Part shown: positions 33,511 to 41,602 of the stretch, piece after piece | Layout: every line of letters starts with the position of its first letter | How positions within the stretch are numbered: the stretch's first letter is position 1 | From: an uncultured Ruminococcus sp. | GTDB lineage: Bacteria; Bacillota; Clostridia; Oscillospirales; Acutalibacteraceae | Length of the DNA: 64,000 nt | NCBI GenBank assembly: GCA_902786345.1 | Contig: CADACB010000004.1 | Coordinates: 24,041-88,040 of the forward strand | Reading direction: 5' to 3' | The notes under the pieces: model-generated | Seen by the model: only the letters and a program-made list of their open reading frames with translations | Database searches by the model: none | What the model was told of the DNA's origin: nothing | Program-made: the position numbers and the translations under genes

Positions 33511-34393
33511 GCTCAGACGGCGTCTTCCGCTGGTTGGAATATTTCTTTTGCTTGTAACAGGAATATGTTTTTTTATGTATCCGATGGTCGGTAATTGGTA
33601 TACCGATTATACCTCAAGGGAGATTATACAAAAATATGATCGAACGATACAGGAGATGGGTGACGATGCGATCCATAAGCTTGAACGTCAGGCTGTGGAT
33701 TATAACAAAGCACTTGCCCAAAAGGAGAAAAATAAAATATCCTCTGTTAACTATGATGAACTTCTGACCGTTGCAGATTCTTTGGGATATATTGAGATTC
33801 CGAAAATCGGAGTTTATTGCCCGATCTTTCATGGACTGTCTGATGACGTTCTTCAAAAAGGCGTAGGACATATGGAGGGGACGTCACTTCCTGTCGGCGG
33901 CACAGATTCGCACTGTGTACTTGCCGGACACACCGGACTGCCGTCATCTAAGCTTTTTACTGATCTTGATACACTTCAAGAGGGAGATTCGTTTTACATA
34001 CACGTTCTTGATAAAGTGCTTAAATATCAGGTGGATAATATTTCGGTTGTTCTTCCGTATGATTCTGATGGAATAGAGATAATCAAGGGTGAGGATTATG
34101 TTACCCTTATTACCTGTACACCTTATGGAATAAACGATCACCGTCTTTTGGTAAGAGGCAAGCGGGTACCCTATGAAACAAAGACTATGGAAACAGAAAA
34201 GGAATGGCCGCTTGTTAATTTTGAAACACGACAGCTGCCTGCACGTACCATTATGTGGTATGGAGCTACAGGTGTTATAATTGGAGTTTTGATAGTCGTG
34301 ATAGGCATTCTTGTTTTCCCGACCATCAAACGAAAAAGAAAACCGGAAAAGTCTGTTGACAACAACAGCTATGACGATAATACTAAGCCTTGA
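33491..34393 (+). CDS. Class C (pilin-polymerising) sortase 2
   Basis: The 300-residue product is a second class C sortase, clearly related to the one before it: MYPMVGNWYTDYTSR, YIEIPKIGVYCPIFHG, AGHTGLPSSKLF (His), LITCTPYGINDHRLLVRG (Cys and Arg). It has an N-terminal helix and a C-terminal helix (about 260-283) with a basic tail. The ATG at 33491 is chosen because GGAGG lies 6 nt upstream within the end of sortase 1; the 20-nt overlap implies coupled translation. The tandem pair probably arose by duplication, with one enzyme perhaps polymerising the shaft and the other adding tip or minor subunits. Confidence 0.9.
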   Translation: MSKKKSKLRRRLPLVGIFLLLVTGICFFMYPMVGNWYTDYTSREIIQKYDRTIQEMGDDAIHKLERQAVDYNKALAQKEKNKISSVNYDELLTVADSLGYIEIPKIGVYCPIFHGLSDDVLQKGVGHMEGTSLPVGGTDSHCVLAGHTGLPSSKLFTDLDTLQEGDSFYIHVLDKVLKYQVDNISVVLPYDSDGIEIIKGEDYVTLITCTPYGINDHRLLVRGKRVPYETKTMETEKEWPLVNFETRQLPARTIMWYGATGVIIGVLIVVIGILVFPTIKRKRKPEKSVDNNSYDDNTKP

Positions 34394-34416
34394 ATGGCTT
34401 GTTTGGAGGACCATTT

Positions 34417-35490
34417 ATGAAAAAATTATTTTCAGGCAGAATATTAGCATTGATTATGATGATGTGCGTTGTGTGCAGCAATTTTATTACCGCATCTTCA
34501 TTGCCGGAGGAGGATGCTGCAGATGGATCGATTGAAGTAAAGGTTGTTGATTTTGCAGAAAAAACACAACTTGATCTTTATAAAGTTGCATCACTTAATG
34601 AAAAGTCACAGTATGATCTTTTCGATGAATATAAGGATTCCGGTGCAGATCTTTCAGATCTGAATGTTGCATCCAAATCCCAGCTTGCAGCAGAAAAACT
34701 CACTGAGTATGCCGTAAAGCTTGAACCTGAAAAGTCGGCTCTTGTTGATTCGGACGGTTTAGCTGTATTTAATGAAGTAGAAGCCTCGAATATTCTCTAT
34801 CTTATTTGTCAGAAAAACAATGAGGAAATAATATCCATAAGTCCTATGCTTGTTCTTCTTCCTTATTATGACGATAATGAGGAAATGCACAAAACGGCAG
34901 CTATCGATGCTAAGTATACAGACAACAGAAAAGAATCCAAGGGTGCAATCATTCTGAATAAGACTGATGATAAAAACAGTCCTCTGGCTGATGCAGTTTT
35001 TAAGTTTGAAAAAAAAGTGTATTCTACAGATACAGTTTCAAATTCTGATAATAAAGATCAGTATGTTTGGGAGACAGTTTCCGAAGCTCTTGTGACGGAT
35101 AAGAATGGTCAGCTTGTTGCTGAACAGCTTCCACTTGGTGAGTATCGTTTTACTGAAACCAAAGCACCAAAGGGTTATATTCTTGACAGCACTCCTTATG
35201 ACGTTGTTGTAAAGAGTGAGGCTACGATTAGAGTGGAAAATAATAAATATGTTCCGGATGGGGGCACTCCGGTAATTATTACGGTTGTTAATAATCCTGT
35301 TCCGGTTGAAAGTTCAATAGTGAGTGAGCCGCCTTCTTCAGTTCCTCCTACCCCTGACAAACCTGTTGTAACAGGTGAGGATATAGCAAAATTCATCATA
35401 ATTGGTGTTATAGTTGCAGTTTCGCTTGTTGCTGTTATCCTTCTTTTCGTACTCGGAAGAAAGAAAAAGGACGACGATGATACGGAATAA
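34417..35490 (+). CDS. SpaA-type minor pilin with atypical sorting signal
   Basis: The 357-residue product has a signal peptide (to about residue 27), an N-terminal domain (SIEVKVVDFAEKTQLDLYKVA), and a SpaA/Cna-B domain at about 175-280 with the candidate isopeptide Lys in AIILNKTDDKNSPL and the E-box YRFTETKAPKGYIL. A Pro/Ser-rich spacer leads to K-P-V-V-T-G, a membrane helix (about 325-347) and RKKKDDDDTE. The signal has T-G but not the usual L-P-x before it. The Pro-rich tail is typical of basal pilins that anchor the fibre to the wall. TGGAGG lies 8 nt before the ATG, 23 nt after sortase 2. Confidence 0.82.
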   Translation: MKKLFSGRILALIMMMCVVCSNFITASSLPEEDAADGSIEVKVVDFAEKTQLDLYKVASLNEKSQYDLFDEYKDSGADLSDLNVASKSQLAAEKLTEYAVKLEPEKSALVDSDGLAVFNEVEASNILYLICQKNNEEIISISPMLVLLPYYDDNEEMHKTAAIDAKYTDNRKESKGAIILNKTDDKNSPLADAVFKFEKKVYSTDTVSNSDNKDQYVWETVSEALVTDKNGQLVAEQLPLGEYRFTETKAPKGYILDSTPYDVVVKSEATIRVENNKYVPDGGTPVIITVVNNPVPVESSIVSEPPSSVPPTPDKPVVTGEDIAKFIIIGVIVAVSLVAVILLFVLGRKKKDDDDTE

Positions 35491-35504
35491 TTCATAATTA
35501 TTAT

Positions 35505-35546
35505 CACAGAGGTATTTAATTATTAATGCCTCTGTGTTCTTTTTTT
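35505..35546 (+). terminator. Rho-independent terminator of the pilus operon
   Basis: A 12-bp stem with one G-U (CACAGAGGTATT / AATGCCTCTGTG, 8-nt loop) is followed by TTCTTTTTTT, 15 nt after the minor pilin stop. Confidence 0.9.
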
Positions 35547-35684
35547 CGTCAGATAGCTTATTGTAAAATACATAATGTATGGTATCAGTGCAGGAAATAA
35601 TATTAGTTAATATTAATATTGATTTTTAATACTGAAAGAGGTTATTATATTAGTGTATCTGATTTAAGCTTGAAAGGAAAAGTT

Positions 35685-36959
35685 ATGAGCTTTAATAATG
35701 AACATAATGATAAAATTGAAGTTGAAACAAATTCTGATCAGCCTACAGTTGAAGAGAATGATATTGTTGTTTCAGACACAGCTGATTCAGAGAGTGAGAT
35801 TGAAAAAAGAACTAACCCTGTAATAAAAAAGTTATGCTATTTCAGAGATGCGGTGACGGTGGATTTTGAAAAGCCATTTACATTTACTGATCAGCTTATT
35901 ATCATGTTTGTAATTTTATTTATATCGTGTCTGCTGTTTGGATTTGTTTTTCTGGTAGCTCGTATGACGGGATCAGCAGGTGATGATGAATTCGCAGATG
36001 TGAATACGGAAAGTAATATTTCGACGGCAATATCTGATGAGCCTGAAGGTAATGTTGAAGAAGCTATGCAGTCGTCAGTGAATCGTTCTTCTGTGAGTGA
36101 TGATGTGTCTGACAGCAGTACCTCGCAGGTTTCATCAAAAAAAGCTGAGGAAAAAACAAAGAGTGATCCGTTGTTCAATGAATGTGAGATACGGATTGAA
36201 AATTCAAAGAAAAGTGAAGGAATGTTGATCCTTGTAAACAAGGATTGCAGATGTGAAAGTGATGGAGAAAATGTTATCTCGTTGATGAAAACCGATAATA
36301 TACATTATGATGTGACAGATGTAAATGTAAGCTTTGATAAGGATAAGGTCGTTTATCTTAATAAAATGCTTGAAGACTTTTACAATATTTTCGGTGATAC
36401 TGATATTATGATTGCCTGCGGATACAGGGGTTATGATATGCAGGCAAGGCTTTATAATCAGGAAATTGAAAATCTGGGAAGCGAAAGTGCTGAACTATGG
36501 GTTGCACCTCCGGGACACAGCGAACATCAGACCGGTCTGTCATTTGATTTCAATCTGAATTTACAAAATGGTTCAGGCGGTATACAATACAGAGGTGAGG
36601 ATGTATATTCGTGGCTTAATGACAATTGCTTCAAGTACGGTTTTATTGTGAGGTATATGCTTGGCAAAGAGAAAATTACAGGTTATGAGTATGAGCCTTG
36701 GCATTTTCGCTATGTTGGTGAAGCAGCAGCAACCTATATGTATAAAAATGAGCTTACCCTTGAAGAGTATCTGGATATAGTTCATACTCACAGTATAAAA
36801 GATCCCCTTATAATTGAGGGAGAAGATAATAAAAAATGGTGTGCTTATTATATTAAGGCATCTACAGAAGATGAAACAACACTTACGGTGCCTTATGATC
36901 GTGATTATGAAATATCCGGCGATAATTACAGTGGGTTTATAATTACAGTTGAGCTATAA
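35685..36959 (+). CDS. VanY-type D-alanyl-D-alanine carboxypeptidase, membrane-anchored
   Basis: The 424-residue product has an acidic cytoplasmic N-terminus, one membrane helix at about 68-92, a Ser/Glu/Asp-rich linker and a peptidase M15B domain at about 225-370. The zinc site is visible as SEHQTGLSFDFN (H-x6-D) and EPWHFRY (last His ligand), with the typical CGYRGYDMQ segment upstream. Such enzymes trim the terminal D-Ala of peptidoglycan stems. About 50 residues after the catalytic domain form a small beta region of unknown role. The ATG at 35685 has AAAGGAAAAG upstream. A terminator separates it from the pilin genes, so its presence beside the pilus locus may be chance or may aid pilus insertion in the wall. 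Confidence 0.88.
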   Translation: MSFNNEHNDKIEVETNSDQPTVEENDIVVSDTADSESEIEKRTNPVIKKLCYFRDAVTVDFEKPFTFTDQLIIMFVILFISCLLFGFVFLVARMTGSAGDDEFADVNTESNISTAISDEPEGNVEEAMQSSVNRSSVSDDVSDSSTSQVSSKKAEEKTKSDPLFNECEIRIENSKKSEGMLILVNKDCRCESDGENVISLMKTDNIHYDVTDVNVSFDKDKVVYLNKMLEDFYNIFGDTDIMIACGYRGYDMQARLYNQEIENLGSESAELWVAPPGHSEHQTGLSFDFNLNLQNGSGGIQYRGEDVYSWLNDNCFKYGFIVRYMLGKEKITGYEYEPWHFRYVGEAAATYMYKNELTLEEYLDIVHTHSIKDPLIIEGEDNKKWCAYYIKASTEDETTLTVPYDRDYEISGDNYSGFIITVEL

Positions 36960-37040
36960 TCTGTGCTATTGTGGAATGCTTGTTTAGCCGACAAAGTAGC
37001 AGATTTGCCGTTTTTCTTTAAAACAAAAAGCTTGTATTTA

Positions 37041-37080
37041 AAAAATCCGATGGAATTTTGAATTCCATCGGATTTTTTTT
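37041..37080. terminator. Bidirectional Rho-independent terminator
   Basis: A perfect 13-bp stem (ATCCGATGGAATT / AATTCCATCGGAT, loop TTG) is flanked by an A-run on the left and eight T on the right. It can end the VanY-type gene and, through the 130-nt trailer, the minus-strand Mrp operon. Confidence 0.9.
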
Positions 37081-37083
37081 ACA

Positions 37084-37191
37084 TGGTAATGATAAACTCC
37101 CTCCTTGTGATACAATGGTAAAGATTTGGACATCGCATTACCAAGATATAAGGAGGTTATTAAGGAATTGAATTTTTTGGAAAGTAAATAA
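37084..37191 (+). other. Structured leader with a strong ribosome site but only a 7-codon frame
   Basis: An ATAAGGAGG site (37148-37156) is followed by a tiny frame TTG 37168 to TAA 37191. Two inverted repeats interlock: TGGTAATG (37084-37091) with CATTACCA (37136-37143), and CCTCCTT (37100-37106) with AAGGAGG (37150-37156), the latter masking the ribosome site. It looks like the leader of a gene whose body is gone, perhaps a mobile-element remnant; this is uncertain. Confidence 0.35.
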
Positions 37192-37208
37192 TCTTTTTGA
37201 TTTTGCTC

Positions 37209-38057
37209 CTATAAAGAAACAACAGCGGAGATCTTGCTCACTGCTTGTTCGGCTTCCAGAGAGATAATTGATTCAACCTTGCCATTGTCACATAATTGGG
37301 CAGTTTCGGGATCTATCGGAAGCCTTGTCAGAATATCAATTCCATATTCATTAGCAACATCATCAAGCTTGCTTTTGCCAAAAGGATAATGTTTTTTACC
37401 ACAGTCCGGACATTTGAACCAACTCATATTTTCTACTATTCCAAGAATAGGTATATTCATCATCTGTGCCATCCTTACAGCCTTTTCAACAATCATTGAA
37501 ACAAGCTCCTGCGGAGATGTGACTATTACTATACCGTCAAGCGGAAGTGACTGAAAAACAGTAAGTGGTACATCGCCGGTTCCGGGCGGCATATCAACAA
37601 ACATATAGTCAATATTATCCCAGACAACGTCCGTCCAGAATTGCTTTACTGTTCCGGCAAGTACCGGTCCTCTCCAGATAACCGGATCGGTTTCATTTTC
37701 AAGCAATAGATTGAGTGACATTACGTCTATTCCGGATGCTGTCTTTACCGGTATTATACCTTTTTCAGAGCCCATTGCACGTTCCTTGATCCCGAAGGCT
37801 TTAGGAATTGAAGGTCCTGTAATATCTGCATCCAGTATAGCTGTGTGATAGCCGTTTCTGTTGAACATAACGGCAAGCATTGATGTAACAAGTGATTTAC
37901 CTACGCCGCCCTTTCCGCTGACAACTCCGATAACTTTTTTAACAGAGCTGTATTTATTGAGCTTCTCGGTCATATCACCCGGTGATTGTTCCCTTGAGGA
38001 ACAGCTTGCCCCGCACGAATTACAGTCGTGAGTGCATCCTTCGATTGCTTCTGACAT
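37209..38057 (-). CDS. Mrp/NBP35-type iron-sulfur carrier ATPase (ApbC)
   Basis: Mrp/ApbC proteins bind and transfer Fe-S clusters to apo-proteins. The 282-residue product has an N-terminal cysteine motif (CTHDCNSCGASC), an unusual feature shared with NBP35-type members, the deviant Walker A GKGGVGKS near residue 48, VDMPPGTGDVPLT, and the C-terminal CPDCGK (C-x-x-C) that binds the bridging cluster. LDADITGPSIPKAFG is a further hallmark. AAAGGATG precedes the ATG. The gene is the last of a minus-strand group and ends before the bidirectional terminator. Confidence 0.92.
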   Translation of the reverse strand: MSEAIEGCTHDCNSCGASCSSREQSPGDMTEKLNKYSSVKKVIGVVSGKGGVGKSLVTSMLAVMFNRNGYHTAILDADITGPSIPKAFGIKERAMGSEKGIIPVKTASGIDVMSLNLLLENETDPVIWRGPVLAGTVKQFWTDVVWDNIDYMFVDMPPGTGDVPLTVFQSLPLDGIVIVTSPQELVSMIVEKAVRMAQMMNIPILGIVENMSWFKCPDCGKKHYPFGKSKLDDVANEYGIDILTRLPIDPETAQLCDNGKVESIISLEAEQAVSKISAVVSL

Positions 38058-38090
38058 TTTTATTCATCCTTTCAGTTTTATGTATGATAA

Positions 38091-38666
38091 TTATTCATCA
38101 CTGATACTTACGGTATCTTCTTTGTCTGTGATCTCCGTATCAGTTTCAACAATATCGGAAACAGTTTTGTCTTTAATGTTTTCATCATCAAGTACCTCGG
38201 CATCATTCAGAACGTCTGTTTCTTCGGGAAGATCGGTACTGCTCACAGATTTTTTTGGTGATTCGGATGTATTAAGCTCATAGCCGCTGAGAAAAGTATA
38301 AGGTATTCCATATCCGAGAACAACACCTGCAATATATAATAACTCACTCCGGCTGGTTATCTGCTCATGATACGGAAGTCCTGGTGAAACAGATGCTATG
38401 ATTATATAGAGTGCAGGAATAACCATAACTATAAGTGTAGAAGGAGAAAATCTCCATTTCTGCTTGCCGTCACCAACTCTTGTTGCATAGAACAGCATCA
38501 GACCGAAAAGTACAAATACTATTGCCGTACACAATTGTTTCATTGTTATGTTGTCAGCAAAGCTGTCATTTATGATTCCTGTAAAAAAATATGAGCATAT
38601 CATAAATGCCGTTACAAGAAAAGCGGAAAACAGAAGATTGAATATATCAGTTTTTTTATTATTCAT
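38091..38666 (-). CDS. Four-helix membrane protein with acidic tail
   Basis: The 191-residue product has four hydrophobic segments (about residues 10-31, 43-62, 75-95 and 107-125) and a highly acidic Asp/Glu/Thr-rich C-terminal 60 residues. I do not recognise a family. GGAGG lies 10 nt before the ATG, and the Mrp gene follows after 33 nt, so the two may be co-transcribed, but no functional link is evident. Confidence 0.65.
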   Translation of the reverse strand: MNNKKTDIFNLLFSAFLVTAFMICSYFFTGIINDSFADNITMKQLCTAIVFVLFGLMLFYATRVGDGKQKWRFSPSTLIVMVIPALYIIIASVSPGLPYHEQITSRSELLYIAGVVLGYGIPYTFLSGYELNTSESPKKSVSSTDLPEETDVLNDAEVLDDENIKDKTVSDIVETDTEITDKEDTVSISDE

Positions 38667-38793
38667 AAATAATATTACCTCCGTTGTTGGTATATATACA
38701 CTGTATGTCTGTTTATTTAAACAATGCTTATTACAGACAAGCTATATTTTATCACTTATATGCATTATATAATTTCAGAAAAGAAATATAAGT

Positions 38794-39714
38794 TTATTTT
38801 TTCTTTTTAGCAGCTAAACATATCCATCCTTTTTCCTCATACTGAGCAATAATTTCAAGTGTATCGGGTAACGCGGATAAAACATCGTCAAGTCTGGTGT
38901 CAATTATTCCGCTCATTATGTATATGGTTTTATCGTTCATAAGCTTTTCAATATCGCCTGAAAGCATAATTATTGCGTCGGCAACAATATTTGCAGTGAT
39001 GATGTCATAGCAGCCGTCTGCCTTTTCTGCAAGATTTCCGTGTATTCCGGTGTAACGGTCAGATACACCGTTTCTTTCAGCATTCTCAACAGATGCTTTT
39101 ACAGCTAACTCATCAATGTCGATACCTGTTGCAGAGCCTGCACCTAAAAGCAGGGCAGCAACCGAAAGGATACCGCTGCCGCAGCCCACATCAAGCACTC
39201 TTGCACCCTTGAATGTGAATTTTTCCAGTGCTTCAAGGCAAAGGCGGGTTGTTTCGTGAGTGCCTGTGCCGAAGGCAAGACCGGGCTCGAGATTAAGTAC
39301 AATTTTTCCGTCTGCGTCATAGTCGTCACGCCATACCGGACGAATCAGAAGCTTTTCACCAACGTTTATCGGATTGAAATATTTTTTCCAATTTTCAAGA
39401 CAGCTTTCAACATCACACTTATCGGAATATAATTTATATCCGATATTTTCAGCATCAAAGCGCTCTTTCAGAAATGCAACAGCCTCAGCAGGATTAGACT
39501 CAGGACTTATGTATATGTGAATTTTAGCCTTTGTTCTGTCCTGCTTAAGAAGTTCTTCATCGATAAGATCAATATTTGCGATTTCAAGAACCTCTTGTTC
39601 AAGGTTAGAATAGTCTTCAATATAAATACCATATGGTACAGTCATATGTGCTATATTTTCGGCAGCGTCAAGTTCGGAGGAGTTTACCTCAGCAATTATT
39701 TCAGTCCAGTCCAT
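38794..39714 (-). CDS. prmA: Ribosomal protein L11 methyltransferase
   Basis: PrmA trimethylates lysines and the N-terminus of ribosomal protein L11. The 306-residue length is usual. The N-terminal substrate-binding domain (1-100) is followed by the methyltransferase domain with RPVWRDDYD, the family signature LEPGLAFGTGTHETTRLCLEAL, the SAM site VLDVGCGSGILSVAAL near 170, and ITANIVADAI (the N-x-V motif). AAAGGAAA precedes the ATG, and the first 14 nt overlap the end of the upstream YtxH-like gene. Confidence 0.93.
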   Translation of the reverse strand: MDWTEIIAEVNSSELDAAENIAHMTVPYGIYIEDYSNLEQEVLEIANIDLIDEELLKQDRTKAKIHIYISPESNPAEAVAFLKERFDAENIGYKLYSDKCDVESCLENWKKYFNPINVGEKLLIRPVWRDDYDADGKIVLNLEPGLAFGTGTHETTRLCLEALEKFTFKGARVLDVGCGSGILSVAALLLGAGSATGIDIDELAVKASVENAERNGVSDRYTGIHGNLAEKADGCYDIITANIVADAIIMLSGDIEKLMNDKTIYIMSGIIDTRLDDVLSALPDTLEIIAQYEEKGWICLAAKKKK

Positions 39715-39976
39715 TTTCTTTTTCCTTTCGTTTACAGCATTTGTTTTTTTCTTTTTTCTTTATATCAGCAGCCTGTTTTTTTCTTAATACAAGATTTTTG
39801 TCAAGATAGTAATATGTGCACGCTTTTTTCTTATTGCCGCTGTTATTACCTAAGCTGAGATTGTCAAACTTAATCCCGTTTTTTGCGGGTGAGATAATAA
39901 AGCCGGAAATACATCCTGCAACAGCGCCTGCCAGAAATGATACGGCTGTCATAAGGCAAGCGTTTGATTTATTCAT
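39701..39976 (-). CDS. Small YtxH-like membrane protein
   Basis: The 91-residue product has one hydrophobic segment near the N-terminus (TAVSFLAGAVAGCISGFIISP, residues 9-29) followed by a highly basic tail rich in Lys. The Gly-rich helix followed by P-x-x-G resembles YtxH/gas-vesicle-like small stress proteins, a weak similarity. The start at 39976 has AAGAGG upstream; the frame extends to 40177 without a ribosome site. It overlaps prmA by 14 nt, so the two are probably coupled. Confidence 0.65.
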   Translation of the reverse strand: MNKSNACLMTAVSFLAGAVAGCISGFIISPAKNGIKFDNLSLGNNSGNKKKACTYYYLDKNLVLRKKQAADIKKKEKNKCCKRKEKENGLD

Positions 39977-40151
39977 AATTATAACCTCTTTCCCTGAATT
40001 TAATATACAATTATTATAATGCAAGGTAAAAATAAAAACAACAGTAAAGTTAAATTTAATCTGCTGTCCGCTGAAGCTTTTTAAAAGGTATGAAAAAATG
40101 AGTATTAATTTTGCTGTGAAGCCATTATTTCTGTATTTGTAAATGGTCTGA

Positions 40152-40880
40152 TTAAATATTTTTCTGAATGTTCGCAAACGAAATATCTCTTATTACTTTG
40201 GAGGCAATTATCAATCCGGCTGCAGACGGAACACATGCATAGCTTGCCGGAATAATTTTATGTGAGACCGGATCTTCTTCCCTAGAGGACGGACAAACAG
40301 GCTGCTCCTTTGAATAAACCACAGTAAGCTTCTTTATTCCCCGGGATTTAAGTTCTTTACGCATAACTCTTGCCAATGGGCATACGGAGGTTTTATATAT
40401 ATCCGCAATTTCAAGCTGTGAAGGATCAAGCTTGTTGCCTGTTCCCATTGAGGATATTATCGGAACACCAGCGGTTTTTGCCTGCATTATAAGTTCTATT
40501 TTTCCGCTTACTGTATCTATTGCATCAACTATATAATCATAATTTTTAAAGTCAAATTTCTTTGATGTTTCAGCAGTATAAAACACATTAAAAACATTGA
40601 CTTTAATGTTAGGGTTAATATCCTTTGCACGTTCCGCGGCAAGCTCAGCCTTAGGACGTCCGATAGACGAAGTTAGTGCAATTATCTGGCGATTTATATT
40701 AGAAATGCTTACGGTGTCTTTGTCTATTAGATCGAGAGTACCAATTCCGCTGCGTGCAAGAGCTTCAACAACATATCCTCCAACACCACCAATACCGAAT
40801 ATGGCAATATGTGAATTATTAAGTTTGTTAACTGCCTGTTCGCCAAAAAGCATTGAAGTTCGTGTAAATCGTTCATCCAT
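40152..40880 (-). CDS. tcdA: tRNA threonylcarbamoyladenosine dehydratase TcdA
   Basis: TcdA is an E1-like (ThiF/MoeB) enzyme that uses ATP to cyclise t6A at tRNA position 37 to ct6A. The 242-residue product has the adenylation domain with GIGGVGGYVVEALARSGIG near residue 30, DKDTVSISNINRQ (the conserved Asp and Arg), and the region STMGTGNK-like SSMGTGNKLDPS. The late PVCPSSREED segment matches the family. The ATG at 40880 has AAAGGAG 9 nt upstream. MtaB, which acts on the same nucleotide, is encoded at 3.1 kb. Confidence 0.9.
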   Translation of the reverse strand: MDERFTRTSMLFGEQAVNKLNNSHIAIFGIGGVGGYVVEALARSGIGTLDLIDKDTVSISNINRQIIALTSSIGRPKAELAAERAKDINPNIKVNVFNVFYTAETSKKFDFKNYDYIVDAIDTVSGKIELIMQAKTAGVPIISSMGTGNKLDPSQLEIADIYKTSVCPLARVMRKELKSRGIKKLTVVYSKEQPVCPSSREEDPVSHKIIPASYACVPSAAGLIIASKVIRDISFANIQKNI

Positions 40881-41232
40881 AATTTTATGCTCCTTTTTTA
40901 TGCTTACCATATTATACTATAAATTTATAATTGCGGCAAGCTGTCGCACCAAATTCGCGATTGCGTTCGCTCTGATTTTGAAAAATACGGTACAATATCT
41001 GCGGTTATCCCTTTCACGTACTTCTTGCATCGTACTTTCGTAAGGTGTTCTTTGTAAACAGATAGATAAATGAAAAATCCCATTATTATTTTACACCATT
41101 GCACCGAGCCACTGCATCCGACATGGAAAGCAAAACGAAACGCAAATGATATTTCTAAAAAGCGTCTGATGTACTAACAATTATGATTTGTGGAATGTTA
41201 TGTAATTGAAATGCAAAAGCCGTTTGTGAGGG

Positions 41233-41261
41233 TTGACATATCAAATGTGGTATGATATATT
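41233..41261 (+). promoter_or_regulatory. Upstream promoter of the ABC transporter region
   Basis: A consensus -35 TTGACA (41233-41238), 17-nt spacer and TATATT (41256-41261). If used, it would give a 5' leader of about 335 nt before the ATP-binding protein gene. Confidence 0.5.
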
Positions 41262-41470
41262 TAACTATATAAAACTGCTTTAAAAGCCGATGTTATGTAA
41301 TTCGCTCTTCAATGTAAGGCGTTTCAGCTTATTTTATGATGATAGTTGAAATGCTGATTTTATGCCATTTGGTTAAATGTGTCTAATCTAATATAGTGGT
41401 TTAATATATGGCGAATTACCGGACAGGAAGCCTTTATAATGACACAGTAAGAGCTATAGGATATTGTGCA

Positions 41471-41539
41471 GCAGTCATGTAAGGTATGATTGACAGTCGT
41501 AGTTTTATGCATCATAATATGCAGTGCCTGTAAGGTATG
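41471..41539 (+). promoter_or_regulatory. Promoter flanked by direct repeats, upstream of the ABC transporter
   Basis: TTGACA (41490-41495), 17-nt spacer, CATAAT (41513-41518). An imperfect repeat GCAGT-n-TGTAAGGTATG occurs at 41471-41488, just before the -35 box, and at 41521-41539, just after the -10 box. The 11 bases TGTAAGGTATG are identical in both. The copies are about 50 nt apart, close to five helical turns, which suits a regulator binding both. Confidence 0.5.
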
Positions 41540-41602
41540 TGGGATGCGTCTGTTATTCAAATTAGAAAAATAAATATAAAATAATTTACAGGGGGACTAT
41601 CT

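Larger units (their letters stand above)
40881..41602. other. Long intergenic region upstream of the ABC transporter
   Basis: No coding frame is supported in 720 nt. It contains two plus-strand promoters (41233-41261 and 41490-41518), the second between imperfect direct repeats. A somewhat GC-richer stretch at 40930-40980 has no recognisable gene. Confidence 0.5.
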
